Shown here piece after piece: positions 51,714 to 61,082 of a DNA stretch of 64,000 nucleotides. Below the pieces are notes generated by a model. That model searched no databases. It saw only the letters and a list, made by a program, of their open reading frames with translations, and was not told the DNA's origin. This stretch comes from Geobacillus thermocatenulatus (GTDB lineage Bacteria > Bacillota > Bacilli > Bacillales > Anoxybacillaceae), in contig NZ_NEWK01000002.1 of NCBI RefSeq assembly GCF_002217655.1, positions 1,365,164 to 1,429,163 of the forward strand, read 5' to 3'. Position numbers and translations under genes: made by a program. Every line of letters begins with the position of its first letter. Position 1 is the stretch's first letter.

Positions 51714-54170
51714 TTACGTCAGCTCCTGCGCCTGCCGCCTCATGCGCTGCTCGTTTAAGAACCGGACGAGCTCGTCATACGGAAGCGGCGGGGAAAAATA
51801 ATAGCCTTGCGCCTCGTCGCAACGTTTTCCTTGCAAATAAGCCGCTTCAGTCTCCGTTTCGACCCCTTCAGCCAGCACCTTTACACCTATATTATGCCCG
51901 AGTCGGATGATCGCCGGCAAGATAACATCTTTTTTTCCTTGAATATGCTGAACGAACGAACGGTCGATCTTCAGCCGATCGATCGGCAAATCCGTCAAGT
52001 AGCTGAGCGAACTGTAACCAGTGCCGAAATCATCCATGCTGATCGTCACACCAAGCCCCTTCAGTTTCGAGAGAATATCAAGCGCACGTTCTGTATCCAT
52101 GGTCATCCGCTCCGTAATTTCCAGATCTAAATGGTGCGGCGGCAGCCCGGCGTCGGCGAGCAGGCGGGCGAGTTTATCCACAAATCGGCGGCTTTCAAAT
52201 TCATATGGCGATAAGTTGATGGAAACGGACAAGTCAGGAAAACGATCAAGCAGTTGCTTCGTCTGCTCACAAGCCGTGCGGATGACCCATTCATTGATCG
52301 GGATGATCATGCCGGTCTGTTCGGCAACTGGGATAAACCATGACGGCGAAACCATCCCTTTTTCTGGATGGCGCCAGCGAATCAACGCCTCCATGCCGAT
52401 CACTTGCCGGTCGTGAAGCCGAATTTGCGGCTGATAGTACAATTCAAATTCCTCATGTTCAAGCGCACGCCGCAAGTCGCGTTCCATCGCCATCTTTTCA
52501 TTGAGACGAATCGCCATCGGCTCCGTGAAAAAGAGAAAATCGCTCGCCGCTTTTTTTCGCGCCTCGTAGCGAGCAATATCCGCCTTGCGAATCAACGTTT
52601 TGGCATCCTCCCCATCTTTTGGGTAGACGCTGATGCCGATGTTCACGGTCACATACAATTCCATCCCATTGACGACAATCGGTTCGTCCGCCGCCTCAAT
52701 AAGCTGTTTCGCCATTTCTTCAGCCTTTTGATGTGTGCTGTTTGGCACCAAGGCGATGAACTCATTCCCGCTCCAGCGCCCGACGGTCATTCCTTGCTTT
52801 TCTTTCCACTCTTGCGCCAAATGGAGGAGCACTTCGTCCCCGACTGCGTAGCCATAAAAGTCGTTGATCGTTTTCATCCCGCTCACTTCTAAAAATATGA
52901 CTGCCGCTTCATGGCGATGCTGTTTCGCCTCAACAAGGCAACGCTCCACCGCTTTATACATCGCCTCCTTGTTTGGCAGCCCCGTCAGTTCGTCATGATT
53001 GGCGATATAACGCATCCGCTCTTCGTTTTGTTTTTGTTCCGTCAAGTCGCGGACGGCGGCCACCGTCACTTTTTCCCCTTCATAATCGTAGCAGCGCCGG
53101 ACGATTTCCGCTGGAAATGCGGTGCCGTCTTTTCGGCGCAGCTCGATTTCAAAGCGCTCCGGTTCCTCATGCGGACGATTCAGTTTCATGGACCCATCCA
53201 CAACTAACTCCCCGATCGGCAAATGAATCAGCTCGCTTTCTGAATAGCCGAGCAAACGGCACACCGCTTCATTGACCTCAACGACTTTCCCATGCGCATA
53301 GACGATCAGCCCTTCCATCGTCATTTCCGCCAGCCGCCGCAGCCGATGCTCGTTGGATGCGAGCGTTTTTTTATAGACAGCCAACGCCTTGCGTTCCATT
53401 TGTTGATGCAAAGCGAGCAAATAGGCAACCGCTGACGCCAAAAACATGGCCATCATCGTCCACATCGCCTGTTTCCGCCCTCGTTGCAAATGTTGCTCAT
53501 ACGTTTTGGCGTCAAAATCGATGCCGACAACCGCATCCACCGTCCCGTCCGGTTGACGAATCGGCATAAACGCGCTGATGCTTCTTCCCCATTCATCTGT
53601 TGTTGGATGCTGTTCCATCGCAAACCGGCCGTGGAACGCCTCTTCGATCTCTGGAAAATGGCGGTGGTAAACCGTCCCAGGTGGAACAGCTTGTTCCTTT
53701 TCGCCGTCGATGCGGCCGTTCCGATTGTAGTCCGTCGCTGGCGCTGCCACGAAATATAGCTCACCGTGTTCATTCTTTTTTAACGTATACACACTCAACA
53801 CGCGGCCATAATGTTGCCAACGCTCCAGCACCGCCATCACCATGTGATACGCAGGCAAATGTTCCGCCCTTTCATCGAGCCGTTCGTGCCCCATGGCGGC
53901 CAAATTGCCGGCGATCATGCCGGCGATTTGCTTTGCGGCTTCCTCATATTCACGATGTTCTTGTTTTTCAGCATAATGGATATAGATCATCCCTGCCCCT
54001 AAAAAAAGCAGGGAAACAGCGGCAAACAGAGCAGTCAGTTTCGGCGCCGCCAGCCATGGGATGCCTCCCCAATGCCGTTTTGCCATCCAATGGCCATATC
54101 CATAGACGCCACTGACCGTCAAAAAAAGTCCAAAGATATACAAGATATATTCCAGTTGATTCGACATCAT
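51714..54170 (-). CDS. Membrane PAS-GGDEF-EAL cyclic-di-GMP phosphodiesterase
   Basis: An 818-residue sensor protein. Two N-terminal spans (about 5-25 and 42-65) are followed by an extracytoplasmic sensor domain (about 66-235), another span (about 236-256), a PAS domain (about 280-385), GGDEF (about 395-545) and EAL (about 560-810). The GGDEF motif is degenerate (RWSGNEF), so diguanylate cyclase activity is unlikely. The EAL domain keeps its key residues: EALIRW, SINLSP, LEITER, MDDFGTGYSS, LKIDRSFV and AEGVETE. It should hydrolyse c-di-GMP in response to an external signal. The start may be either of two adjacent Met codons. Confidence 0.88.
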   Translation of the reverse strand: MMSNQLEYILYIFGLFLTVSGVYGYGHWMAKRHWGGIPWLAAPKLTALFAAVSLLFLGAGMIYIHYAEKQEHREYEEAAKQIAGMIAGNLAAMGHERLDERAEHLPAYHMVMAVLERWQHYGRVLSVYTLKKNEHGELYFVAAPATDYNRNGRIDGEKEQAVPPGTVYHRHFPEIEEAFHGRFAMEQHPTTDEWGRSISAFMPIRQPDGTVDAVVGIDFDAKTYEQHLQRGRKQAMWTMMAMFLASAVAYLLALHQQMERKALAVYKKTLASNEHRLRRLAEMTMEGLIVYAHGKVVEVNEAVCRLLGYSESELIHLPIGELVVDGSMKLNRPHEEPERFEIELRRKDGTAFPAEIVRRCYDYEGEKVTVAAVRDLTEQKQNEERMRYIANHDELTGLPNKEAMYKAVERCLVEAKQHRHEAAVIFLEVSGMKTINDFYGYAVGDEVLLHLAQEWKEKQGMTVGRWSGNEFIALVPNSTHQKAEEMAKQLIEAADEPIVVNGMELYVTVNIGISVYPKDGEDAKTLIRKADIARYEARKKAASDFLFFTEPMAIRLNEKMAMERDLRRALEHEEFELYYQPQIRLHDRQVIGMEALIRWRHPEKGMVSPSWFIPVAEQTGMIIPINEWVIRTACEQTKQLLDRFPDLSVSINLSPYEFESRRFVDKLARLLADAGLPPHHLDLEITERMTMDTERALDILSKLKGLGVTISMDDFGTGYSSLSYLTDLPIDRLKIDRSFVQHIQGKKDVILPAIIRLGHNIGVKVLAEGVETETEAAYLQGKRCDEAQGYYFSPPLPYDELVRFLNEQRMRRQAQELT

Positions 54171-54398
54171 CCATCACCGTCACTGATTCTTCCACGCTCT
54201 GTTTTCATTATAAGACGGCCATTCTTCGCACCGCCTCCCTCTATCGTTCCTATTTGTTCGACAGCTTACGACATTCATCTGTTGGCCATAGGACTCGGGT
54301 ATGAGACACTGTTTCCACACTTACGGACTTAAAGCTAGGGCGGCTGAAACGAAAATATCTATCTATTGGTATAAGCCTTTAGGACGAGGTGCTATATT
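54171..54398. other. Upstream part of the nlpC regulatory gap; nothing recognised
   Basis: This stretch between the divergent EAL gene and the WalR-type box contains the expected minus-strand promoter region but no repeat, reading frame or RNA motif that I can support. Confidence 0.4.
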
Positions 54399-54415
54399 TG
54401 TAACGGCGCTGTAAC
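54399..54415 (+). promoter_or_regulatory. WalR (YycF)-type binding site
   Basis: TGTAAC-GGCGC-TGTAAC is a perfect match to the WalR consensus of two TGTAA hexamers separated by 5 nt. It lies about 60 bp before the likely transcription start (TATACT at 54459-54464, weak -35). A further TGTAAA half-site is at 54431. The gene downstream is a cell-wall hydrolase, the usual WalR target. Confidence 0.65.
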
Positions 54416-54514
54416 ATTATTTAATCCAACTGTAAAAAACAAGTCACGTTTCCTCTGTTATACTCTAGTTGTGAAACGTCGAATCGGAAAAGATTTTGTC
54501 GGGGGTTAGGGGAA

Positions 54515-54967
54515 ATGAGAAAATGGTGTTCTCTCCTGTTCGTATCCATGATCGTTCTATTCTCCTCCTTCTTTGTAAGCACTTCCAATTCGGATGCAGC
54601 CGCCAACAAAGCACAGCTCATCATTGAAGCGAAAAAGCTGATCGGCACCCCTTACCAGTATGGCGGCACGACGCCACAAGGATTTGACTGCTCAGGATTT
54701 GTCTACTATACCCATAAAAAAGTGGGCGTCATCCTGCCTCGCACTTCGCGAGAAATGTACAAAGAAGGTGCATACGTACATAAGTCCCAATTACAGCCGG
54801 GAGATTTAGTGTTTTTTGACACTTCCAAGAGCACAAAAGGCGTCTCCCATGTTGCGATTTACATTGGCAACAACCAAGTCATCCATGCGGTGTACCGCGG
54901 CGTCAAAATCGACAGCTTAAACAGCAGCTATTGGAAAACAAGATATGTCGGAGCCAAGCGTCTATAA
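54515..54967 (+). CDS. NlpC/P60 cell-wall endopeptidase
   Basis: A 150-residue exported hydrolase. A signal peptide (CSLLFVSMIVLFSSFFVS) is followed directly by an NlpC/P60 domain. The catalytic Cys is in GFDCSGFVYYTHKK, the His in VSHVAIYIGNNQ, and the third catalytic polar residue is probably the His in QVIHAVYRG. There are no LysM or SH3 wall-binding repeats, so it is a minimal one-domain enzyme cleaving peptidoglycan stem peptides. It starts at 54515 after AGGGGAA and is a single gene. Confidence 0.9.
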   Translation: MRKWCSLLFVSMIVLFSSFFVSTSNSDAAANKAQLIIEAKKLIGTPYQYGGTTPQGFDCSGFVYYTHKKVGVILPRTSREMYKEGAYVHKSQLQPGDLVFFDTSKSTKGVSHVAIYIGNNQVIHAVYRGVKIDSLNSSYWKTRYVGAKRL

Positions 54968-54980
54968 CGGTTGATCGGGA

Positions 54981-55025
54981 AGCTCTCTGTCATATTAAGC
55001 ACGCTTAATAGGCAGGGAGTTTTTA
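54981..55025 (+). terminator. Terminator of the NlpC/P60 gene
   Basis: A long stem centred on TATTAAGC/GCTTAATA, extended by CTCTCTG/CAGGGAG, followed by TTTTT. Confidence 0.7.
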
Positions 55026-55032
55026 TGATGCC

Positions 55033-55067
55033 AAAAAAAAAAAGCGGCTCTCCAAAACTGGAGAGCC
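55033..55067 (-). terminator. Minus-strand terminator with no upstream minus-strand gene
   Basis: GGCTCTCC/GGAGAGCC is followed on the minus strand by ten T. It lies between two plus-strand genes and may block antisense transcription. Confidence 0.55.
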
Positions 55068-55205
55068 CAATGCTATATTTCATAGGGGATCGGGGGAATA
55101 CTTGGAAAACGTTACGCTATTATTCATTCCCTCCCTTTTCGTTTTTTATACATAAAAACCAAAAATTTTTTATGGTCCTCGGCCAACAACGGCCGCTCCC
55201 TCTCG

Positions 55206-55244
55206 TTTCGACAAGGCGGACATAAAGCTGTGGTCCTTGTCGAA
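55206..55244 (+). repeat. Inverted repeat before the MreB-like gene
   Basis: TTCGACAAGG and CCTTGTCGAA form a perfect 10-bp stem with a 16-18-nt loop, ending just before the start codon where a ribosome binding site would be expected. Confidence 0.5.
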
Positions 55245-55252
55245 TGTTATAG

Positions 55253-55870
55253 ATGATGATGGGTTGCCCGTTCATCGATTTTTGGCAAAGGCAGGTGTTT
55301 CCGTTGTTCGCTTCCCCACAGCTGGGCGTCGATTTAGGGACGATGAATGTCAGGCTGTTCAGCCAGGCGAAAGGGCTTCTTTTTGACGAACCAGCAGCAG
55401 TCGCCTATAACCGCCAAGCGGACAAGCTCATGGCAATCGGCCAAAAGGCAAAACAAATGATCGGCAAAACTCCGCCCCATGTTGACGTGACGTATCCGCT
55501 GCGAAACGGCGTGATCGCTGATTTTGACCGCGCCAAGGCGCTGTTGCAGCAAGTCTTCAAACAGTCCGGCAAACAGCTCGGCCCCTCTTTCAAAAAACCA
55601 GATGTCGTCATGAGTGTCCCGTTCCACGCCACCTCCGTCGAGCGCCGCTCTTTTTACGAAATCGCCAAACATTGCGGGGCGAAGCATATTCATTTTATTG
55701 AGGAACCCGTCGCAGCCGCCATCGGTGCAGATTTGCCGGTCGGTGAACCGGTCGCGAATGTCGTCGTTCATTTAGGGGCCGGCAAAACGGAAGCGGCAAT
55801 CATCTCGTTTGGCGGCGTCGTCATTTGGCACGCCTTGCATCGGCATCGCGGCGCCACCTTAAAGGGCTAA
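55253..55870 (+). pseudogene. MreB/Mbl-like protein, C-terminally truncated
   Basis: A 205-codon frame with the N-terminal half of an actin-like MreB: QLGVDLGTMNVRLFSQAKGL (phosphate 1), MSVPFHATSVERRSFYEIAK and HFIEEPVAAAIGADLPVGEP. The phosphate 2 region is weakened (VHLGAGKTEAAIISFGGVV). The sequence stops at WHALHRHRGATLKG, where normal MreB (about 335 residues) continues through subdomain II. No ribosome binding site precedes the ATG; a GTG at 55295 (MFPLFASPQLGVDLGT) matches the MreB N-terminus better. It is either a decaying paralogue or a short divergent actin-like protein. Confidence 0.65.
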
Positions 55871-55913
55871 TGCAACATCCAAACGGTTGTTTTCCCCAAA
55901 CAAGTCATAATGG

Positions 55914-55951
55914 AAAAGGTGTCCCGTTGCTTTCGAGACACCTTCTTTTTT
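55914..55951 (+). terminator. Terminator of the MreB-like gene
   Basis: AAGGTGTC pairs with GACACCTT, followed by CTTTTTT. Confidence 0.8.
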
Positions 55952-56093
55952 GCTTCAAACAACCGACATTCGGCAAAAACGTCAGATTGCCGCATTATGA
56001 CGTTTTCCGAATTCGCTCTTTCTCCTTCGCCGCCTGTGCTCCTTCGACCGTTTCGAGCAACAAATCGACAATACTCGTCCCCCTTTGCCGCCA

Positions 56094-57767
56094 TTACGGA
56101 ATCATCCACGACAATACCGTCGATTGCAGGTACACGAGAATACCAATCAAGATAATTAAGAATATGCTATGTTTCACCGTGAAGCGGAACAAGTCGGATT
56201 CTTTGCCGGTCAAACCGACGGCTGCACAGGCAACCGCGATCGATTGCGGCGAAATCATTTTCCCGACGACCCCGCCGGATGAGTTGGCCGCCAGCGCCAG
56301 CACCGGATCCATGCCAATCGATGTCGCCGTCACTTTTTGCAAGTTGCCAAACAACAAGTTCGATGACGTGTCGGAACCGGTGATAAACACACCGAGCCAG
56401 CCTAAAATCGGCGAGAAGAACGGGAACAACGGACCGGTTTTGGCCAACGCCATCCCAAGCGTCGTGCTCATGCCCGACGAGTTGGCAATGTAGGCAAAGC
56501 CGACGACCGAAGCGATCGTCACAATCGGATATTTCAGTTCGTTAAGCGTTTCCACAAACGTGCGGCCCCAATCTTTCCACGAGATGCCGATGATGAACTT
56601 TGTGACGACCGCCGCCAGCAAAATCGCCGTCCCAGCCGCGCCGAGCAGCTCAAGCTTATACACCGCCGCGATCGGCTGGCCGCTCGCATTCAAAATTTGG
56701 TTATTGAGCCCCGGCACCGGCGGCATAAACGTCAAATGGGCTCCGATGGCATTGACAAGCTTGAGCAAACCGTTCGTTCCTTCATAATGGCCGGTGAGCG
56801 CCGCTTTCACCTGCGGGATGCCCCAAAGCGAGATCAACGCCGTCAGCACAAGAAACGGCGACCAGGCGCGAAATACTTCCCCGCCGCGGTGCGCAGCGCG
56901 AGCGGCCTGCCCAGCAGCCGCCACTTCCGATTCCGATGCGAAACGGAACGTGCTTTTTGGCTTCCAATATTTTAAAAAGACGGCCAGCGCGACGATTGAA
57001 ACAAGCGAGGACAAAATGTCCGGCAGCTCCGGTCCTAAAAAGTTCGAGGTGAAATATTGCGTCAGCGCAAACGAAACACCGGAGACGATAATGGCCGGCA
57101 ACACTTCCACTGTCTTTTTCCATCCCGCCATAATCAAGACAAGATAGAACGGAATGAACACCGATAAAAACGGCAACTGCCGCCCGACCATTTTCGAAAT
57201 TTCCATCGCCGGCACACCGGTCGGCCCTTCCATCGAAATGATCGGAATCCCGACCGCCCCGAACGCCACTGGAGCTGTGTTGGCGATCAAGCAAATGCCC
57301 GCGGCATAAAGCGGGTTAAACCCCAACCCGGCAAGAAGCGCCGCTGAAATCGCCACCGGCGCGCCAAACCCGGCCGCTCCTTCCAAAAAGGCGCCAAACG
57401 AAAAGGCAATGAGCAGCGCTTGCAGCCGGCGGTCTTCGGTGAGCGAGACAACCGAATTGCGGATAATGTCAAAGTGGCCGGTTTTCACCGTCAGCTTGTA
57501 TAAAAAGACAGAGGTGATGATGATCCAGCCGATCGGGAGCAGCCCGTACACCGCGCCTTGCGTCACTGACATAACCGCTTTTCCAGCCGGCATTCTGTAA
57601 GCGATTACAGCCAACACCAAAGCAAGCAGCAGCGTCGTCAGCCCGGCGACATGCCCTTTCATCCGCTTGACCGCCAACGCCCAAAAGAAATACAAAATCG
57701 GAATGAGTGCCACAATGGCCGATAGCCAAAGCTGGTCGGCGATTGGCGTAAAGTCCTGCTTCCACAT
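56094..57767 (-). CDS. lctP: L-lactate permease
   Basis: A 557-residue LctP-family symporter with about 13-14 spans, importing lactate with protons. Family features are GPTGVPAMEISKMVGRQLPF, the FGAFLEGAAGFGAPVAISAA segment and GVFITGSDTSSNLLFGNLQK. The ATG at 57767 follows GGGGAGGAG; an in-frame extension to 57812 contains that site. It is divergent from lutR and is preceded by a LutR-type operator, so it should be induced by lactate. Confidence 0.93.
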   Translation of the reverse strand: MWKQDFTPIADQLWLSAIVALIPILYFFWALAVKRMKGHVAGLTTLLLALVLAVIAYRMPAGKAVMSVTQGAVYGLLPIGWIIITSVFLYKLTVKTGHFDIIRNSVVSLTEDRRLQALLIAFSFGAFLEGAAGFGAPVAISAALLAGLGFNPLYAAGICLIANTAPVAFGAVGIPIISMEGPTGVPAMEISKMVGRQLPFLSVFIPFYLVLIMAGWKKTVEVLPAIIVSGVSFALTQYFTSNFLGPELPDILSSLVSIVALAVFLKYWKPKSTFRFASESEVAAAGQAARAAHRGGEVFRAWSPFLVLTALISLWGIPQVKAALTGHYEGTNGLLKLVNAIGAHLTFMPPVPGLNNQILNASGQPIAAVYKLELLGAAGTAILLAAVVTKFIIGISWKDWGRTFVETLNELKYPIVTIASVVGFAYIANSSGMSTTLGMALAKTGPLFPFFSPILGWLGVFITGSDTSSNLLFGNLQKVTATSIGMDPVLALAANSSGGVVGKMISPQSIAVACAAVGLTGKESDLFRFTVKHSIFLIILIGILVYLQSTVLSWMIP

Positions 57768-57848
57768 ACGGTTTTCTCCTCCCCTTTGTGCCTGACGTAT
57801 CGGCGTTTGCAAATGATCGACCGCTCACCTTTGTGTTCCACTCTTCTA

Positions 57849-57861
57849 GTCATCAGATGAC
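57849..57861. promoter_or_regulatory. LutR-type operator upstream of lctP
   Basis: GTCATCAGATGAC is a perfect palindrome around a central A. The identical 13-mer occurs at 58864-58876 before lutA. It lies about 20-30 nt after the predicted lctP transcription start, a road-block position. Confidence 0.75.
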
Positions 57862-57887
57862 CGGATCAAAAACGCCGTCTGTCTCAC

Positions 57888-57916
57888 ATTATAAAAGTAT
57901 TCAACCAAAAAGACAA
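57888..57916 (-). promoter_or_regulatory. Sigma-A promoter for lctP
   Basis: On the minus strand TTGTCT (57916-57911) and TATAAT (57893-57888) are spaced by 17 nt. The rest of the 57768-58078 gap holds the operator and, on the plus strand, the lutR promoter region (TTGTCC then CATAAT near 57983-58013). Confidence 0.65.
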
Positions 57917-58078
57917 TAGTAGTTTTTCATTTTTCTGACTTTTTCCCTTATCCCCATCTCCTTTTCTTCCGCAAAAAAGCGCTTGTCCTTCCCCTTTATG
58001 CTGTATCATAATAGACAGTGCAGACGCATCACTTTTTTAAACGGGAAATCGATTCTTCCGAACATTGAGGTGGAACCA

Positions 58079-58804
58079 TTGGCATTTAAACAGATCAAAA
58101 CGAAAAAAATCTATGAAGAAGTGGCCGAAGCGATTTTTGATATGATCAAAAACGGCGAGCTGAAACCCGGTGACAAACTTGATTCTGTCCAGCAGCTCGC
58201 TGAGCAATTTCAAGTTGGGCGCGCCGCCATTCGCGAAGCGCTCACCGCTTTGAAGGCGATGGGGCTGATTGAACTCAAACAAGGGGAGGGAACGTACGTG
58301 CGTGAATTCGACCCGACGATGATGACGTTTCCGTTATCCATGGCGGTCTTAATGAACAAAGAAGATATTTGGCATTTGCTTGAAGTGCGCAAGCTGCTTG
58401 AGGCAGGAGCCGCCTCGCTCGCCGCCTCCAAACGGACAGAGCGCGACCTTGAGGCGATGGCACAAGCGCTGCGGCAAATGAAAGAAGGCATCGGCAGCGG
58501 CGAACTTGGGGAGAAAGCCGATTGGGCGTTTCATATGGCCATCGCCGAGGCGTCGCAAAATCCGATGCTCACAAGCATCATGAACAGCGTCTCCGGCATG
58601 ATCGTTGAAACGATGCGGGAAACGCGCCGCATTTGGCTGTTTTCGAAACAAACGACGACCGAAAAGCTGCTTACCGAACACCAAGCGATTTTCGAAGCCA
58701 TTCGCGACCAAAATCCCGACGCCGCCCGGGCGCGCATGCTTGAACATTTGACCAATGTCGAAAACGTATTGCGTCGCTACGTTCGCACTCAGCAGCCAAA
58801 CTGA
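58079..58804 (+). CDS. lutR: LutR-type GntR/FadR family repressor
   Basis: A 241-residue regulator of lactate use. The N-terminal winged helix reads KIYEEVAEAIFDMIKNGELK then PGDKLDSVQQLAEQFQVGRA. The C-terminal FCD effector domain (DIWHLLEVRKLLEAGAASLA, metal-type His residues in FHMAIAEAS and TEHQAIFEAI) binds a small acid, presumably lactate. The TTG start at 58079 is chosen because GAGGTGGA lies 6 nt upstream. It probably binds the two GTCATCAGATGAC sites. Confidence 0.9.
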   Translation: MAFKQIKTKKIYEEVAEAIFDMIKNGELKPGDKLDSVQQLAEQFQVGRAAIREALTALKAMGLIELKQGEGTYVREFDPTMMTFPLSMAVLMNKEDIWHLLEVRKLLEAGAASLAASKRTERDLEAMAQALRQMKEGIGSGELGEKADWAFHMAIAEASQNPMLTSIMNSVSGMIVETMRETRRIWLFSKQTTTEKLLTEHQAIFEAIRDQNPDAARARMLEHLTNVENVLRRYVRTQQPN

Positions 58805-58816
58805 GTGCGTTTTTTG
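58784..58816 (+). terminator. Terminator of lutR
   Basis: CGCACTCAG pairs with CTGAGTGCG across an eight-base loop, followed by six T; it overlaps the stop codon. Confidence 0.8.
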
Positions 58817-58863
58817 CAAAAAAGAGCTACGAATCTGAAAAAATGGTTTATAATAGACATATA

Positions 58864-58876
58864 GTCATCAGATGAC
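58864..58876. promoter_or_regulatory. LutR-type operator upstream of lutA
   Basis: GTCATCAGATGAC, identical to the site before lctP. It starts 10 nt after a TATAAT -10 element (58849-58854) and so covers the transcription start of lutABC. Confidence 0.75.
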
Positions 58877-58913
58877 CTGCTCACCCATCCCCAAAAAACA
58901 GGAGGGAGAAGAA

Positions 58914-59633
58914 GTGAAAGTATCGTTGTTTGTCACTTGCCTCATCGATCTCTTTTACACGAATGCCGGCAAAGCAACCGTCGAACTGCTCGAGCGGCTC
59001 GGCTGCGAGGTCGATTTTCCGGAGGCGCAAACGTGCTGCGGCCAGCCGGCGTATAACAGCGGTTATGTCAAAGAGGCGAAAGAGGCAATGAAACAGATGA
59101 TGCGCGCGTTCGCCCACGCCGATTACGTCGTCACCCCATCCGGCTCGTGCGCGGCGATGGTAAAAGAATATCCACACCTTTTCCACGGCGACCCGGAATG
59201 GGAAGAGGAAGCGAAACGGCTCGCGGCAAAAACGTACGAATTGACGCAATTTCTCGTTGATGTCCTAAAAGTCGAAGATGTCGGCGCCTCGCTCCACGGG
59301 CGGGCAACATACCATACATCCTGTCATATGACAAGGCTTCTTGGCGTCAAAGAAGCGCCGCTTTGCCTATTGAAAAACGTCAAAGGGCTTGAGCTCGTTC
59401 CGCTGCCGAACGCCCACCAGTGCTGCGGATTCGGCGGCACATTTTCCGTCAAAATGGGGCCGATTTCCGAACAAATGGTCGATGAAAAGATCGGGCATAT
59501 CGAAGAAGTGGACGCCGACTATTTAATCGGCGCCGACTGCGGCTGTTTAATGAACATCGGCGGGCGCATCGAGCGGCTCGGCAAACCGATCCGCGTCATG
59601 CATATCGCCGAAGTGCTCAATCAACGAAAGTAA
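58914..59633 (+). CDS. lutA: L-lactate utilization protein LutA
   Basis: A 239-residue iron-sulfur protein of the CCG-domain (glycolate oxidase GlcF/HdrB-like) family. Two CCG motifs are present: [15 protein letters not shown] and [15 protein letters not shown]. It forms the LutABC L-lactate dehydrogenase complex that oxidises lactate to pyruvate. The GTG at 58914 follows GGAGGGAGAA. Confidence 0.93.
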   Translation: MKVSLFVTCLIDLFYTNAGKATVELLERLGCEVDFPEAQTCCGQPAYNSGYVKEAKEAMKQMMRAFAHADYVVTPSGSCAAMVKEYPHLFHGDPEWEEEAKRLAAKTYELTQFLVDVLKVEDVGASLHGRATYHTSCHMTRLLGVKEAPLCLLKNVKGLELVPLPNAHQCCGFGGTFSVKMGPISEQMVDEKIGHIEEVDADYLIGADCGCLMNIGGRIERLGKPIRVMHIAEVLNQRK

Positions 59634-59651
59634 GAGAGGAGGATCCCAGAC

Positions 59652-61082
59652 ATGCCGATGAAAATTGAAAACGGTCCGTTTTGGAAGCGGGTCGAAGAAA
59701 ACTTGCAAAATGATTTTATGCGCGAGGCGGTCGCCGGCATGCAAGACCGCGGCTATGTGCGGCGCCTTGGCGTCATCGAAGAGCTCGGCCATTGGGAAGA
59801 GTGGCGCTCGCTTGCCGAACAAATCCGAAAACATACGCTGGAAAACTTGGACTATTATTTAATGCAGCTCAGTGAAAACGTTGCCAAACGGGGCGGACAC
59901 GTTTTTTTCGCTCAGACGGCTGAAGAAGCGAACGACTATATCCGCCGCGTCGCTTTGGAAAAGCAAGCGAAAAAAATCGTCAAATCGAAATCGATGGTGA
60001 CAGAAGAAATCAACTTAAACCCAGTGCTTGAGGCCATCGGCTGCCAAGTGGTCGAAACGGACCTTGGCGAATACATCTTGCAAATCGACGATCATGACCC
60101 GCCGTCGCATATCGTCGGTCCGGCGCTCCATAAAAACAAAGAGCAAATCCGCGATGTCTTTCAACGGAAGCTCGGCTATACGAAATCGTCCGACCCCGTT
60201 GAGCTTGCGCGCCACGCCCGTGAAATGCTGCGGCGCGACTATTTGACGGCTGACATCGGCATCACCGGCTGCAACTTCGCCATCGCCGAATCGGGCTCGA
60301 TCACGCTCGTGACCAATGAAGGCAACGCCGACTTGGTGACCGCATTGCCGAAAACACAAATTACCGTCATGGGGATGGAGCGGATCGTCCCGACGTTTGA
60401 GGAGATGGAAGTGCTGGTGAGCATGCTGACGCGCAGCGCCGTCGGGCAAAAACTGACGAGCTACATCACCGTTCTCACCGGTCCGCGCGATGAAGGCGAC
60501 GCTGACGGTCCAGAAGAATTCCATCTCGTCATCGTCGACAACGGGCGCTCCTCGATTTTAGGGACGGAATTCCAGCCCATATTGCAATGCATCCGCTGTG
60601 CGGCCTGCGTCAACGTCTGTCCAGTATATCGCCATATCGGCGGCCATTCGTACGGTTCCATTTACTCCGGCCCGATCGGGGCGGTCTTGTCGCCGCTGTT
60701 GGGCGGCTACGACGACTACAAGGAGCTTCCGTACGCGTCTTCCCTTTGCGCGGCCTGTACGGAGGCGTGCCCGGTGAAAATCCCGCTTCACGAGCTGCTC
60801 ATCAAGCATCGCCAAATCATCGTCGAGCGGGAAGGAAAAGCGCCAGTCGCGGAAAAGCTGGCAATGAAGGCATTTCGTCTTGGAACGGCCTCATCGCCGC
60901 TGTACCGCTTCGGCACGAAATTCGCACCGAGCGCCTTCGCCCCGTTTGTGGAGGACGGGCGCATTACGAAAGGACCCGGGCCGCTCAAAGCATGGACGGA
61001 AAGCCGCGAATTTCCGGCGCCGAGCAAAGAGCGGTTCCGCGACTGGTTCCGCGACCGCCAAAAAGGAGGAAACCCGTTATGA
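59652..61082 (+). CDS. lutB: L-lactate utilization protein LutB
   Basis: A 476-residue iron-sulfur subunit of the LutABC complex. The N-terminal LUD domain includes [20 protein letters not shown] and [20 protein letters not shown]. Two [4Fe-4S] motifs follow, [14 protein letters not shown] and [13 protein letters not shown]. The ATG at 59652 follows AGAGGAGG. It overlaps lutC by 4 bp. Confidence 0.95.
   Translation: MPMKIENGPFWKRVEENLQNDFMREAVAGMQDRGYVRRLGVIEELGHWEEWRSLAEQIRKHTLENLDYYLMQLSENVAKRGGHVFFAQTAEEANDYIRRVALEKQAKKIVKSKSMVTEEINLNPVLEAIGCQVVETDLGEYILQIDDHDPPSHIVGPALHKNKEQIRDVFQRKLGYTKSSDPVELARHAREMLRRDYLTADIGITGCNFAIAESGSITLVTNEGNADLVTALPKTQITVMGMERIVPTFEEMEVLVSMLTRSAVGQKLTSYITVLTGPRDEGDADGPEEFHLVIVDNGRSSILGTEFQPILQCIRCAACVNVCPVYRHIGGHSYGSIYSGPIGAVLSPLLGGYDDYKELPYASSLCAACTEACPVKIPLHELLIKHRQIIVEREGKAPVAEKLAMKAFRLGTASSPLYRFGTKFAPSAFAPFVEDGRITKGPGPLKAWTESREFPAPSKERFRDWFRDRQKGGNPL

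Noticed and set aside
55022-55225. Plus-strand frame after the NlpC/P60 gene
   Set aside because: It runs through two terminator hairpins and a poly-A tract, with no ribosome binding site or conserved features.
60587-61078. In-frame N-terminal extension of lutC
   Set aside because: It overlaps lutB coding sequence completely; the ATG at 61079 has an ideal ribosome binding site.
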